Source of the DNA: Formicarius rufipectus
Lineage: Eukaryota > Chordata > Aves > Passeriformes > Formicariidae
Assembly: GCA_013399695.1 (NCBI GenBank)
Contig: VXAU01004440.1
Location: 189,127 to 253,126, forward strand
Direction: 5' to 3'
Length of the DNA stretch: 64,000 nucleotides
Notes under the pieces: generated by a model
What the model saw: only the letters and a program-made list of their open reading frames with translations
What the model was told of the DNA's origin: nothing
Database searches by the model: none
Program-made: the position numbers and the translations under genes
In this document: positions 37,421 through 50,796 of the stretch, one piece after another
How the letters are laid out: each line of letters starts with the position of its first letter
Numbering within the stretch: position 1 is the stretch's first letter

Positions 37421-40400
37421 TGTTGTTGAGGTGCCTGTCAGCAGCGGGATCTTTGCTTGACATGTACTTGATATCTAATCCTGAATTTCTATGTACTTGT
37501 CAGCTAATTTAAAAAAAATTGTGCAAGACTAGCTGGCCTGCATATCTGGCCACCTCTTGAACCTAGTTTATTCAGGCCACAGGGAATGGTTTTGTTTCCC
37601 AGTGCTTTGGGTAAGAGGCTTCTCATCAGTTAGGCAAGAGAAGTTCTGTTCAGCTGAACTAAAATGGTATGTAGCTACAGAAAACAGGTTTATGCTTAGG
37701 CTTTTGAATCTGCTATGAAATTATACATATTCAGTCTTAGTTTTGCATTTTGTAAACATATGGGAACAACTGAGTGACTGAAGCTTTAAAATCTACATCT
37801 CTTTTGGAGACTGTATCAAACCTACTGCTGGTCTAGTTAAGGGGTTTGAGCAGATCTGTCACAATTTTCTTCAAGGTCCCTAAGATGTCAGAATCTAGCT
37901 ATGGCAGAGATTTGTTCCTGCAGCTTTGTTCTCATGGTAATATAGCTGTCACTTCAACAACACTTTGACTTTTTGAATTTTTTCACCATCTTCCTCCGGT
38001 GTCCTTAGTTGTACTAAGTGATTACATTCTGTCTCCAGTGATGAGCAGAGTTTAGATGTAATTCCCATTAAAACCCAGCCTCTGTCTCTCTGCCCTTCAC
38101 ACTGCTTCAAAATCACAAGAGTAAAACAACATCACTGTAGCAAACTTGGCTTTCCAGTTCTAATCAGGAGCAGTGCCTGTGTAAAATTAAGGACTCTTAG
38201 TTTTAATAGATTTGTTGAGAAACTTTTCCTTTCTCTATTGGCCTTGTATACTTTTTCCAGATTAACTGGTTTATCTTCCGTAAGGGGAGTCACTAGCAAT
38301 GCCTACTTGTAAATTGCTTGAAACTTTCCATTACAGAGGATGCTTGCAGCCTGTCCTTTGAGAAGTTCCTGTCTTCCTGTTTGCAGTGAGTCACAGATAG
38401 GCAGCATGAAGTATACCCTCTGGCTAAGGAAATATCCCTTTTCTTTATTATTTTTTCTCTTGTTCCGTGGAATAACACCCAATTTGTCCTGCAATATCAA
38501 ATATTAAAAAGTGCCACCTCAGTTTGTTTCCTTGTATGCTCCAAGAAATACTGGCAGCCCAGGAAAGTCACAGTACAGTCTAAAGCCAGGCTCTCACTTG
38601 TGCCACAACTGCAAAGGTGGAGAAAGAACTTTTGAGTCCCAGAAAGTCAATGGAGTAGTTATAGCTAAGTGGTTAAAAACTTCTTGCTTTCCAGGGAACA
38701 GGGAAAACTCTCCTGGTGCAGTCTCTGTATAGTTCAACCCTGAATCCAACCAAGTAGTCCAGCTCTGAAGACGGCAGAATTGACCATTGAGTCAAGTACA
38801 GCAAAAACTGTTCCCATATAACTTTACCTTCCATTTAAGATGGGAACATACAATGCACAGTGAATTCTGTTTCCTTCTACACTCTTTCCATTCCCCAGGT
38901 ATGTGTTTCCTGTTGTTCTTGGAGGGGAGGAAAAAAGCCCCCAGCATGTTGAAATTGCCACACTTCAAGGCAGCAAGTTTTGAAAAACCTCTGAAAGTAA
39001 AACGCTAGCACCGGTCTGCAAGCCCAGTCTCACTGCACAGCTGCAGAGGACCATCGAGGCCTAAGAAGCTGCCATCTGTGCAATTTAAGGGCCAAAAAAG
39101 GGCTTAACAAGTGTTAATGACATTCCTTAAAATGCCTTTACTGTGGAAAACTTCAGAGCATCTTTCATTTGTAAATTTTAACTGTGGCAATATCCTGCAC
39201 AAAAAAAAATTGAGTCTTAACCTGATGTATTGGGTAAATATGGATTCTCTGGCACAAGCGACTGATGTTCAGTATTTGTGTGTCCTGCTATAAGTTAAGA
39301 AATACAACAGCAATTAAAGTAGATGCACTTTGATAACTTGCTTGTGCATCAGTGCTATTAATATCCATCTGTCTTTCTGGCTAGTTTCAAATGGGAGACC
39401 AGAATAATATCCCACAAAATGCTGAGGCACTACCTTGCATCATAAACTTCTGTGTCTGTAATGAAATCAGACTTAGACCACTTTATTTTATGAATGTGTT
39501 TTCTCAAGCTCTTGACAATGCCCCCCTGTTATCAGGGGTTACCATGTGTCTTACAGTGTAATGCAGCCATTGCCATTTGTGCCTCAACTTGTCCAGCATC
39601 CCCACATCTTTGAATTTCCTGGCACTTAAACTCACACAGCGACTGCAGCTTTCTTTTCTTCTTGGGTCGGACACAGCTGTTTTCCAATAGCGATAAACCT
39701 GAAGAAACATCCTAAAAGCTGGATGGATACATCTCTTTTGCATTTATTGTGGATGTAAAATACTCTGTAAAGAATATAAGCTGCTGCCAGGCGTGTAGCC
39801 TCAAGATGGGTGTTTTTCTCACATGTGTCCATTTCTTTTAATAATGAATAATAGACTTTATATTTTAAAGTGATGTTTCCATGAGTGTACTAGATTGTGC
39901 TATATTTCTTTCACATGAGTATATTCCCATCATGGCAAATTTCTCACAGAGCTTGCCTTGGGGGCTTTTGTTTAAAGTAATGTACTTTAATGAAAAAGAG
40001 CTGCTGAAATTTGTCAGCTTTTCCCAGCATGATTGCATTTGGTGGTGGTTTCAAAAAAATCTTTACCTACTTTATGATCTTCACACTTGTTCCAAAATCC
40101 CTCTTCATTTTTAAAAGTAAAAAGATATATGTACACACATATTACCAAAAGCTCTAAAACTGCCTTGGACCCTTTGCATGAATAGTCTCATTGAAGTCAA
40201 TGAATAATAGTGGTAGACATCAGCTGTGTGCAATTTTCAAGCTCAGGCTCTAGGGTAGATTTCAAATATTACAAACCATTTGGAGATATACACTTTGCAT
40301 GTAGTTTTCTAAGCTAGCAGTAGATTTTGAGGACTTAATATCTAATGAGAAATGGATGATACCGATATGGCATTGGCAGTAGATGATTTAGAGAAATTAT

Positions 40401-41407
40401 TAGCCTTGACTCAGTGCAGACATCTTTGGAAGAGTAAGGGCAAATGGGTGAACTACTCCAGTACTTGTTGAGAGTAATGGCAAGTGAGTGTGCAAGTTCT
40501 CGTAGGTTTTTTGTTTCTTGCATTTTTATTGGGAGAAGTTCAAGTCCTCTGGCACTGGGTAGATGGCAAACTGTATGGCTGCAGTGATCTGCAACATGCA
40601 GGCTCTTGGTTATTTGTTTCCTCTTCTCCAGGGGCCATGTGCAGTAGACTGACTGAAATAATATTAATTCCTGTGAGGTTGGCTCTCCTTTACCAGGGAC
40701 AGTAAGGAGCTCAGTGGCTGTAGTGTTGAAAAGTGAGGAAGCATTTAACGAGGGCAGCTCAGGGCTGGCATGTCTGCTTTCAGGGCAGGCACAGTCAGCC
40801 CTCATGGATGCAATGTGACCTCCTGGGTGTGCCAAGGTGTGTTGGAGATTGTTGGGGAGAGGTACCTTCCTGTGAGGCAGCAGCTGTGCTCCTACAGCCC
40901 AGGCTGCAGATGTGTGCTCATGTGAAGCAGCTCTGCACCGGGCCAGCGCCCATGGCAAAGATGACCTGCGGCACAAGGTTCTGCGAGCAGCTGGCATGCC
41001 ACTTCCAGGAGACAAGTGCAGGGTGTGCCACACCAGAACAAAACTTCCTAGCAGCAGGCATTGCGCTGGATTTACAGGCAACTGGTTCTTGTTGTTTGGA
41101 GGAGCTAGTGGAAACTACCTAGTATTCAGGTCTTTTTGAAATCAGACTAGCTTTGTCTGTTTTCTGAGTATCTTGATGGATCCTGACAGATACAAGGTCA
41201 ATAAGGTCATCAGGAATGATAATTTTTGGAACTGTGTGTGTATTTATGAATGTTGGTAGAGATCTGGAACTAGAAGGTGTACACACATACACCTGAGAAA
41301 TAGAAATGTGAAGTGAAAATACTCCCTCAGAGACTAAGTCTCTTATTCTACAAATGTTTCAGGCTACATCAGACTGGCCCATGCGAGAGGGTTATTATAG
41401 AGTTGTA
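37421..41407. other. Unannotated sequence with one long open frame
   Basis: No gene recognised. The first 700 bases may still belong to the old CR1 upstream. A sequence at about 40165-40240 resembles an ancient palindromic amniote repeat (core attgaagtcaat). The longest open frame of the window lies at 40335-41081 on the minus strand and has its own entry. Confidence 0.45.
40335..41081 (-). other. Longest open frame in window, product unknown
   Basis: This minus-strand stretch stays open for 248 codons, the longest in the window. The first codon as given is TTG. The first ATG is at residue 29 (40997), leaving 220 codons. The start has a hydrophobic run (CLLLGSFVLVW) and the middle has two possible N-glycosylation sites (NASS, NTTA). 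I recognise no domain. The upstream half is GC-richer than its surroundings, which lowers stop frequency, and plus-strand frames of 75-129 codons overlap it. No splice signals, promoter or polyadenylation context supports it. It may be a chance frame. Coding status is undecided and leans towards non-coding. Confidence 0.12.
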
Positions 41408-41735
41408 GAGTCATAGAATATGCTGAATTAGAAGGGACTCATCAGGATCACAGAGACCAACTCCTGGCCCTATACAGGTCAGTCTGCAAGAGTCACAATC
41501 CATGTACCTGAGAGTGCTGTGCAAACTCAGACAGACTTGGTGGTCTGACAACTTGCCTGGGGAGTTCCAATGCTCAACCACCCTTTGGGTGACAAACCTT
41601 TTCTTATATCTTACCTAAACCTCCCCTGATTCAGCTTCATGTTTCATGTGTGAGCCTTGCCAAGAGGGGCCTGCATATCAAATGATCCTTCCTGTCACAG
41701 AAGCAGCAAAAATGAAGATAGTGATCCTCAGCACA
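41408..41735 (-). mobile_element. CR1 LINE 3' end, 5'-truncated
   Basis: Read on the plus strand, the copy begins with tcatagaatatgctgaatta near 41411, the reversed CR1 tail and 3' untranslated region. It continues with 'ccaactcctggccctataca' at 41458-41477, 'tgcctggggagttccaatgc' near 41554 and 'cctaaacctcccctgattca' near 41614, in the order of the avian CR1 3' end. The wording differs from the copy at 14564 (here 'ctcctggccctgcacagg'-like), so it is another subfamily. It is about 330 bp and fades after 41735. The remnant of the last ORF2 codons is broken. Confidence 0.9.
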
Positions 41736-44700
41736 GCCTGACCATTTGATCACACACTTTTCTATAAGATCATCATCTGTTTTCCAGTGACTCAACAGCT
41801 GTGTTGATTATTTAGCAAGGTTCTAATGTGTCCCTAATAGGTAGCTGCAAACCTGATATTTGGCGTCCCTTTCTTACACCATACCATTCTAGACAAGCAA
41901 GCTTTTCTTCCAGAGCTTGGTCTCATTTCTCTGTAGAGATGTCCAAAATTTCAACAAGCACCCTTTATACAGTGTCAATCTTATGGTTCATCAAAGAAAT
42001 GTGTTTTAGACGTTATTAGATAAAGATGAAGCCTGTAGGAACTCTGTAATCTATGTAAATTCTCTTCAGTAGGAGGAAAATTCTTTCAGTATGGAGTAGG
42101 ATTCTTCCAAATCACTACTCACTTCTCCCCTAATAAATCCTCAAAAAATTAAAATATTAGCAGCTCATTAAAAAAATTCAACTTCTGCCAGAACATGCCC
42201 TAAAAGTCTAAATGAAGTTGGAAAGGAACAACATTTTTGTTATTGATTTATATCAGATGTTTTGAAGATGGACACCAGTAAATTAAGTGGTGCTTGATTT
42301 TAAGTGGCATCTGTGCCTTTTTTTAGTTGCATTTTGTTGTTTGAACTTGCTGGTAGCTCTCCAGAAACATTCTGGGCTTGTTGGGAGGATACTTTTTCTG
42401 ATTTTTCCTCCTGCAGTGTGATGTCCATGCAATCTTATTCCACTACCCATTTTGGAGTGTTAGTCCATGTGAGGACCAGTCAGACAAATGCTTCCCACAG
42501 AAATTCGTTTCTAGACTAGCTGGTTTTGTAGCTCCTATGTAAGTGTCTAGTGGAGCTCCCAGGAATCTTTTAAATTGCAAGTAATATACAAACTGCATTA
42601 TTCGGTAGTTGAAGTGTGACTAATACTTGTTTTACATAGTTCAAGTTGATGAATACAAACTTTGAAGCTTGGTTGAATAGAATTTAGTACCTAATACTCT
42701 GCAGAGCTTGTTTTCATTTTACATTTAATCAATTGATTTTTCCTTTAATAGATTCTCTTTGAAATTTTATGTTTGTAGCAATGTGTAGACTTTGCTATTG
42801 CTATGTTGCCTTACCAAGGGCAATATGAGTTTAAATCACTTTATGATAAAACTTTGTGTAATCTGCTCATACAAACTAATTAAATGTCAGGTCATTGTAA
42901 TACAGAGCTCATAATATCACCATGGGTCACTAGAAACAGCAATTAGTAATTCATGTGTAATCCAGTTAAATTCAAATTAAGAAAAAGAATGTCAAGTCAG
43001 AGTTTCATTCCTAATTTCTAGTTTTTATAATTTTGTACAGGTTGATGAGGGCACTTAAAAACACAGCTTCAGAATTGGTTTGTAATTTAATTTGATTTAT
43101 ATTGCTCAAGCATTGCTCTTAGGTTGTTCTAACCAGTGGTCATATGAGTGCTTGTACTTAGAAATTAATTAACTTTGCATATTTAACTTTTGTGTATTTT
43201 GAATATGTTAATCCTTCACTAACTACACTGTTATTTTACTGATGGATATTTAATGGCTTGAAGGACCTCTGCATTCTGCTTTGGCAAGCAGAAATAAAAG
43301 AAGTGGCTGATTTTTAAGTGAACTATGCAGCTCGTACATAGTAAGTCTTAAAAAAATAAAAGAGTACACCAGTAACAATACATGGAGGTTGCTGTGCCCT
43401 GCATTGTGCTGGGCAAAGGCAAGTGAGAAGGCAGGAGAGTGCCCTCTTCCACAGCTAGTAATGCCCCAGTGGGACAAGGGCTCTGTGCTGGGGAAGCACT
43501 GGTTGGTGCTCTGTCATGCAGGATTGTCCAGCTCATCCTCTGCTTTGTCTCTGGTGCCTGAGGGCAAATGTACTGTAGGATGCATTGTCTTACCCTGCCA
43601 CGTGTGGTCTTGTCTCTGCAGCCAAGGACTTCCCAGCTGCGGTCAGTGTGTCCTTACTGTAGCACTCGCCCTTGCTGTGAATTTACTGCAGCCAGGGCAA
43701 AATTCTGCTGCTACAATTCTTCTACTATGGCTTTTTGGGTTAGAGCTCAATATGGAGGGCATGCTCAGCATTAGGGTACCATCAGCTTGCTCTCTATGTA
43801 GTTTTTAAAGGATTTTTTTCTTTAATTTTCCTAGATACATTCGGATTTGGACTTCTTAGCATTTGCCTTTCTATGGTTAAAATTCATTAAGCTCCTATCA
43901 TATTTCAAACTAAATAGAATATCCTGACTGAAATGTCAGTGGCATTCTTATAATGGCTGTGTCTGAAAGAAGCTAAAATACTGGTTGTAATTTATTTATA
44001 TAGCATGCAAAGGTCGTAGGTGATTTAGAGAGAAGTCTAAAGACAAACAATCATTCTGATCGTGTAGTGGTATATTCTCAGGTTCTTTTAGCTTCATCAG
44101 AAGACTTTTAGTTGGTGTGAGCAGTGTCAGAGCTGGGTTAAAAGTCACAGCATGAAGATAACCACCATTCCCAGCCTTGCTCTTCAGTACTGTTCAGATC
44201 TGTACAAAACCAGTCACTGGTTTTACTGGATGTCATATGAGCCCTGTTGGGCATTGCTTTCTCAGTGGGAGACTCTATTGAAATCTCTTTGAAATCCATT
44301 AAAGATGAAAGGAGCAGCACATTCCAGGGCATTTCTATTTTGATGAGACTCATATTTAAGTATTTAACTTCAGTTGCCAGGTTTAAAAGATTTGGCTTTT
44401 TTTTTTTTCCTTAAAGTGAAAATTTGGATTCTAAATCACAATCAGCAAAGCCCATCACTGCCAAATTAGGTATGACAAGTATACCCTGCCATGCATAGTT
44501 CCAGGGAGATGCTTTCAGAGATGAATTTAGCTTTTAAGAAAGGCATGATTTTTTGGTAACTTTCTTGTCACATTCACTTTGTAATACAGTGATCACAGAG
44601 CATCCACAATGTGGTTACCCCAAAATATTTTTTGTGTTCAGTTTAGTGGTCTGTGCAGTACAGCTGTCTGTTGATAACCCATAATACTGCAAAATACTTA

Positions 44701-45748
44701 AAACCCGAACAGCAGAATCACATAAGCATAGATTAATCAAGTGCTGTGCTAATCAATTTTTCATATTTAATTAAATAAAGTGTTTTGCTTTGAAAGTTGC
44801 TGTGAGAGCTGCAGAATTTCCACTCCCAACCCTGCAGATTGATACTGAACCCAGCAAACCTCATTGCATGGTACACGGTGCTGGTGGGCATCAGAGGGAA
44901 CTGGGCAGCTGCCACAGCTGAGTGTGGAGCATGGAGAAGGCTGTGATACACTCACACCTCTTCTCTTCTGGACTGATGATTTAGTAAATGTCACAAATTT
45001 CAAAAAGGCTGCATCATTTTCTATCAGCTGAGGTCCTGACCTTGTGTTTTGGAGAAAAAAAGGAATGCTTTAGAGAGGGAGAGACGGAGTTATGAAGGAT
45101 GTGGCGATGGGAAGTTGGCATGCTACCAAAGCAGCCCTTCCTCTAGTGGAGCTGAGTTTAAGTACTGCTGTGCTCTTTGCCATTTTTTCACAAGGGCAGT
45201 TATGCTGAGTTCATTAAGACAACATCAAAAACAGAAAGCTCCCACCATCTCTTGTACAAGCACTGCAGCAAATATGCTGTTCATACATATTGAGAAATGG
45301 TACTGGTTATTTTGCTTATATAAACAAAATAAACAATGACGTCAACAAAAAATTTGAAGAATGTTTCTGCAAACAAGCTTGCTTTAGAATAAATATCTCT
45401 TGGTGTCTTTAAAGGTTATTTTGAACAATTCAGAGTTTACAGAATACCAAACAGGAGAGTTTGCTCTCTTTATGTACATCAACTCTCTTCCTACTGATGT
45501 TGACAGAAAACTCTGTCTGATTTGTCTTAAAATACAGTCTTAGATCAGGTCTGCCCTGCAGTGGCAGCAGGAGCTCCCTGTTGCCTCATGTTGTGTTAGC
45601 CTAGGTACAGTAGCAGTGATGCTGCAGCCCAGTGCAACTTGGCCTAGGCTGTGAAAACATAGGTTGCCCTTCTGAGGAAAGCCAGCCACAGCAATCAGGC
45701 ATCATGTGGTTGTCCCCTTCCCCTTAAAATCCCACAGTGCTGTTTCAT
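41736..45748. other. Unannotated sequence
   Basis: No gene or clear repeat recognised. A GC-richer patch at 43380-43790 yields open frames on both strands (139 codons plus, 75 codons minus) without recognisable motifs. A T run lies at about 44399-44410. Confidence 0.5.
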
Positions 45749-45828
45749 TTTATATGTATTCATATGTATGTTATATTCATATGTATATGTTATATACATA
45801 TTCATATGTATGTTTCATTCATATGTGT
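45749..45828 (+). repeat. Imperfect AT-rich minisatellite
   Basis: The core attcatatgta recurs four times at spacings of about 17, 23 and 18 bases (starting near 45759, 45776, 45801 and 45818), with filler of the type tgttata. A short, irregular tandem array that could vary in length between individuals. Confidence 0.75.
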
Positions 45829-48800
45829 TTTGTATTTGACTTAGGCTTTTAGTCTTGATTTTCTACTCATAAGGGCTTAAATTGAAACATTTATTTTAAA
45901 AAAAAAGGTGTTTGGTTTTTTTGTTTGTTTTCCCTTCATGCAATTGCACGCTGCTGGACTATGAGGGTTTTTTAAGACAAGAGCTCAAATGTTAAGTAGG
46001 TAGAAGTGATCACAATCCAAAGTGGGCATCAACTGAAACAACACATGGTTTCTCATAAAGCCTTTAAATGTTTGGAGATCTTTATGAAAGAAGTCTTGTC
46101 AAAGTAAGTCTATTGAGGTGACTTGGTCTATGTGGGAATGTGAAAGATGACACATTTAAAATGGAATTAGCTATGAAACTAGGATACTTTCATCACTGGT
46201 AATGGACGAGTCAAAATAAAGTACAAGTATACGTAAGATCTGATGGGATAACTTTGGCTTGACCTGTAAGTGTAACAGTGCAGAAGCAGCCTAGTCTCTC
46301 TCACGTTGCATGAGCTAATGGAAATGCCAGGATTGATTGCCTGTGCGCCCCTATGATGACATGAAGCTGCTTGTATGCATTTAGCAAACAAAAGTGACAC
46401 GGATGTTTCTTCCACAAAAGCACTGCATATCACTGTACCAACTTACACAGTGACAAGAAGGACAAGGTCACTTATACTGGTTTCTGGAGATGTTACAACA
46501 GCCACAATACCAGTGAACTCCCTCAGTGTCCTCCACAATGTGATATTTGCAAAAGCTGTATGCCATATGTTGTGGTTTATGTGGGTGCATTTAGAAAGTA
46601 AGCACTCGCAACCTTGCAAAAATGAAGCCCAAACTGGTATTTTCTGAAAATGTGTCCCTAGGAATTTAGCACTACTGACAGAACTAGTATGCTGCTATTT
46701 CAACTGGGGTTTTGAAGATGATTTGTAGCTATATATGGAGATGCTGGTGAATACTAGTGTAATAATACTAATTGATAGAAATATCCATTGCTTTTTGTGG
46801 ACAACCAGAGCAGTTGCCTTTGTGCAGATCAGTACTACCTCTGTGCCCATGGAAACAGCAGCCATTGAAAGAAAAACTGCAAACTCCTTGTGCACATTAT
46901 TAAGAGCAGAGAGGGAATGAGATCGTGGTTGTAACAAATTCCATACCTTTTTACATTCCTCCCATTCACTTTGGTAACTGTAGAACTGAGAACTCGGTGT
47001 TCAACTTAATTCTACATCTGTTCACTTCTTTCTGCCTCTGTATTTCTGAGGCATTGGGCTCAAATGTTTCCCAGGGCTCCTGCTAGGATACTGCATTTCC
47101 ATATCTGGTTTGTTCAAGCTTTCTTTATAACCACAAAATCCTACATGTCGCCTGGTGGACTCTGGGATCATAGACTTCTCCAGCACAGGAAACAGTACGT
47201 TGCTTAAGTCTGAGAGGCCACATCACATGCAAAAAAGGTACTGAAAATCTTCCTTTGATGGCAAAACAGCATCACTGCTTGTTTGCTCCTTGAAAAGCAG
47301 TTCATTTAAGCTACCGTGCTTTGTTTTTATAAATGTTATCTATAAAAGTAATTATAAACCAAGGAAGCTCTAAGGGTCCTGGCACCATCAGGCTCTTTAG
47401 GATTCATTGTAGCAGGGGACGACATCTACAGTCTGCAACTTCAGGAGTTTAGAATGAAAGACTATACTGTGGGTTTAATTGGCAATGAATTATTTTTAAA
47501 TAAATACCTCTCTTATTAACTCTGAATGGCAACAATAAAAAGGAAAATGTGGTCTCATATAGCTTTAGAAGAGACTATACTATTTGTCCAAGTCTTGTTT
47601 CTCTATGGCTTTTCCCCTCATCCCTAAATGTGTCTTGATGACTATGACATGTTTTGCACTGAAGTTCACAGTCCTGAATTTGGGCTGAAATTGTTTGAGA
47701 TTCAGAGAAGCTCATCATCCTGCTGTCTTCCCTAAGTATGTGGTGGTGGGCAACCTTTCATTACATGTTCCACCAGGGAAAAATCACACATCCCCTCCCA
47801 GTGACTGAGGCAGCGAAATCTCATCACTTTCTGCTCTCCATCACACTGCCTCGGCCCATCAGCTAACTGACAGATGGTACATGGTCCTGATGTGTAGGTA
47901 CTGGCAGATTAAAGAACAACTCTCCAACAAAATAAGCCCATGGGACGCAAGTAGCTTTCAAAATGACCTCAGGAGACATGTCAGTCAGTGCACAGTATGG
48001 GACTTTCTAAGGTAGGAATTGTGTTTGTGGATTGTGTGTGTTGTTTAAACTATAAAATGCCCTACTACCAACCATTTGCCAAGCTGTTCCTTTCCAGGAT
48101 GAAGGAGGGAGCTGGATCTAGGGCTCCCTGTGTTCATAAATAGAGATTATGGATCTGTATCTACAGTTACCTATCCATTTACCTGTGTATGCTGAATGTC
48201 TGACTTTTGTGTAAAGAATTATCCTGTGATGATGATAACACACACTGTGCACGTTTCTCATTTCCGCGGCACAATGACTTAAGAAGTTGTTGAAGAGACA
48301 AGCACATGGACCCTGGTATAGTTTAATGGCAAATCATGTTTGTCAAAGTGCAGATAAGGGAGCTCCACTCCAAGCAATTTCTGTAACTAAAAATGGAACA
48401 ATATTTGACCCTGAACTCTGTGCATTCTGATCTCAGGGTGGGAGTTTTGCTTGCAGGAGAGCAGTGGGATCAGTTTTTTAATACCAAGAGCTTTGTCATG
48501 GGCTGTCTTTCATGCTCTTCCTCCTGACCCATGGGAGAGAATTCTAGCCTAGGATTTTTTATTTTTTCCTGTGAAGATGAGCAGTTTGAGTTTAGTGATC
48601 TTTTAAAAATGTGAAGCAGAAGCCCTCAGTAGTTTAGCAGTGAATTGTCCTGTGGCAAGTTACTGAGCTGGTGTGTATGCAGTTCGCTGGTGTGCAGGAA
48701 AGCAGCAAAGTGTTCCATGTGGGCAGCTTTCTTAACCAGCATCACAGTAAGTAACTTTTCTCTTAATTTGAGGATGGCTGGTTTGTTGTGCCACTCAAGT

Positions 48801-50376
48801 TTATAGATATTTTGGGGGAACAGTCTTTCACAGGACACTTGTTTCTTTGTTGTTTACATAAAAAAAGTGTGAGACCGTGGTTCTGTGTGAGATACAAGCA
48901 AGAGATGTTTGACTATATCCAGTGTGGGCGAGGTGGGGAGAAAAGAGTTGAAATCAATGTACTCACAGGTGAACTCTTGGGTATTCACAGGATATTGCAA
49001 GAAGCTGATCTGTGTGCTTGGCTTAAAACCAAATAAGCACTTTGATTGCTCTGAAGTGCTTTACTTTCAAGAAGAAAACTTGACTAGTTTTTTGACTGTC
49101 AAAGGTAGTAAAGACTACTTCATAATTTTCCATTTTAAATTTGTCCTTTTTTTTGTCTACTTAGTTACCTAAATATTCAGAGACTGTGTAGCTCAAGGCA
49201 GTTTTGAATGATGAGAGAAAGAGGAAAAGAGCTTTTGCAGCAGCCAGAGCCACTGAAGAAGTGGGATTGTCTTAAGCTGCAGCAAGGAAAGCTGGAGAAG
49301 CTCTCCTGGGGAAATTAAAAATCACCTCACATAGTGTTTAGGTCTTGATCCTTCAGTCAAAGCAGCCAGTCTTCTAGTAGAAAGAACCACTGAGGCACTT
49401 TCAGGAGAAGCCCACCTTCTCTGAAAGATATGGGACACAACTGGTTGCCCCTCAGGTCACTTGGTGAGAGTGAGGGCATGCCTGGGCTGAGCAAAGCTCT
49501 TTTGTAACCTGCAGGCCCCTCTTGTTGAGTTGGGGTTGCTCTGGACCAGAGAGGAGAGGCATTGTTGGAACAGGGATACCCTTGTGCTGTAACTGGGATG
49601 TGGTCTGTCTCTCCTGGGCAGGAACCAAGCTCTTGACCTTGGACTAAGCACCACAGGCAAATTTATAAGCAACTGAAAGCACTCTGGAAAGGAAATATAT
49701 GTGATTTCATCTACCGTGACATGCTGTAGAGGGTTGAATTATTAAAACACATGAGAGTTTCTCTCTTAAGCCAAACCAGGAGCTGTGACTTCTCTCATCT
49801 GAGGCTTGGCAGCCGGTCAGATTTTTCTTTCAGTGTACAGTAAGTATAAAGTGTCACCCCTCCTACTTTCCCTTGTTTTTCTGAGATGAAGATTTGCCAG
49901 ATGCCTCCTCTTTGTGACTGCTTCTAAGTACTCTGGTCATGCAGATTGCAGCCTGAGACAGCTCTGCATGGCTTATTGGGAGTGGTGCCCGGTGCCTGCT
50001 CATCCTGGAAAAGTTGTTGGAAAGTGAGCTCAAGGTATTTTCATTGCTGTTCTCAGGCATGGGAAAACAGACTGAAATGTCTACTCTTTCCCAGACTGTG
50101 GTGGCTACTGGTGAAGAGCAAATAATGCTGAAGGTGACCGATGAAGCTGCTGTGACTGGTACCACAGAGTATAAGGTACCTTTATGGTATCCTTTTGTCT
50201 TTATCAACCATTGTGTAAAACCAGAGTTGTGACTTCAGCTAGCTTAAGACCAGATCTCCTCTCCTAGGTAAAGGCTTGAGAAGGCTGCTCAGTGATGAAG
50301 CTGTATTTCTTGAGCTTTTCATCAAGTTGCTCTTACAGTGCTCTCTCACTGAGCAGGTGGGTGTTGGGTTCCAGTG

Positions 50377-50414
50377 GAGAAAATGAACAAAATTTCATGA
50401 GAAAATGAACAAAA
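50377..50414 (+). repeat. 16-bp direct repeat pair
   Basis: gagaaaatgaacaaaa occurs at 50377-50392 and again at 50399-50414, six bases apart and without mismatch. It looks like a small local duplication. Confidence 0.85.
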
Positions 50415-50780
50415 ACCATAGGAGGGCCAGGACCTCTGGCATGAAGGGCTTGTGCTTCTGGCATGCTCTTTTTTCCCCCTATGGAAACACCTCTAGTACT
50501 GCTCACCCTGTTTTCTGGCAGTAAAAGTCCGTAAAATTGTGCTGATAAACATCCTTGAGTATTGCCTCGGTGGCCTTGTGTGACCATGAGAGACTTCATG
50601 TGTGGTCACCACATGAAAACACATCATTTCAAAGAACTGCAAGTGGAAAACTTTCACTGTAGCTGTAGGTTTGACAGCTTGCTGGAGAGCCTCACATGCA
50701 GCTCCTGTACACTTGTTTGAGAAATGCCGCCCCAGGCACTTCTCATCTGGCTCTAAATTTCCTCCTTGAGAGGCAAGGGG

Positions 50781-50796
50781 TGTGTGTGTGTGTGTG
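50781..50796 (+). repeat. (TG)8 microsatellite
   Basis: Eight uninterrupted TG units, followed by agag. Confidence 0.95.

Noticed and set aside
43389..43808. 139-codon plus-strand frame
   Set aside because: It is Cys, Leu and Ser rich, has no domain, and overlaps an open frame on the other strand. Composition explains it.
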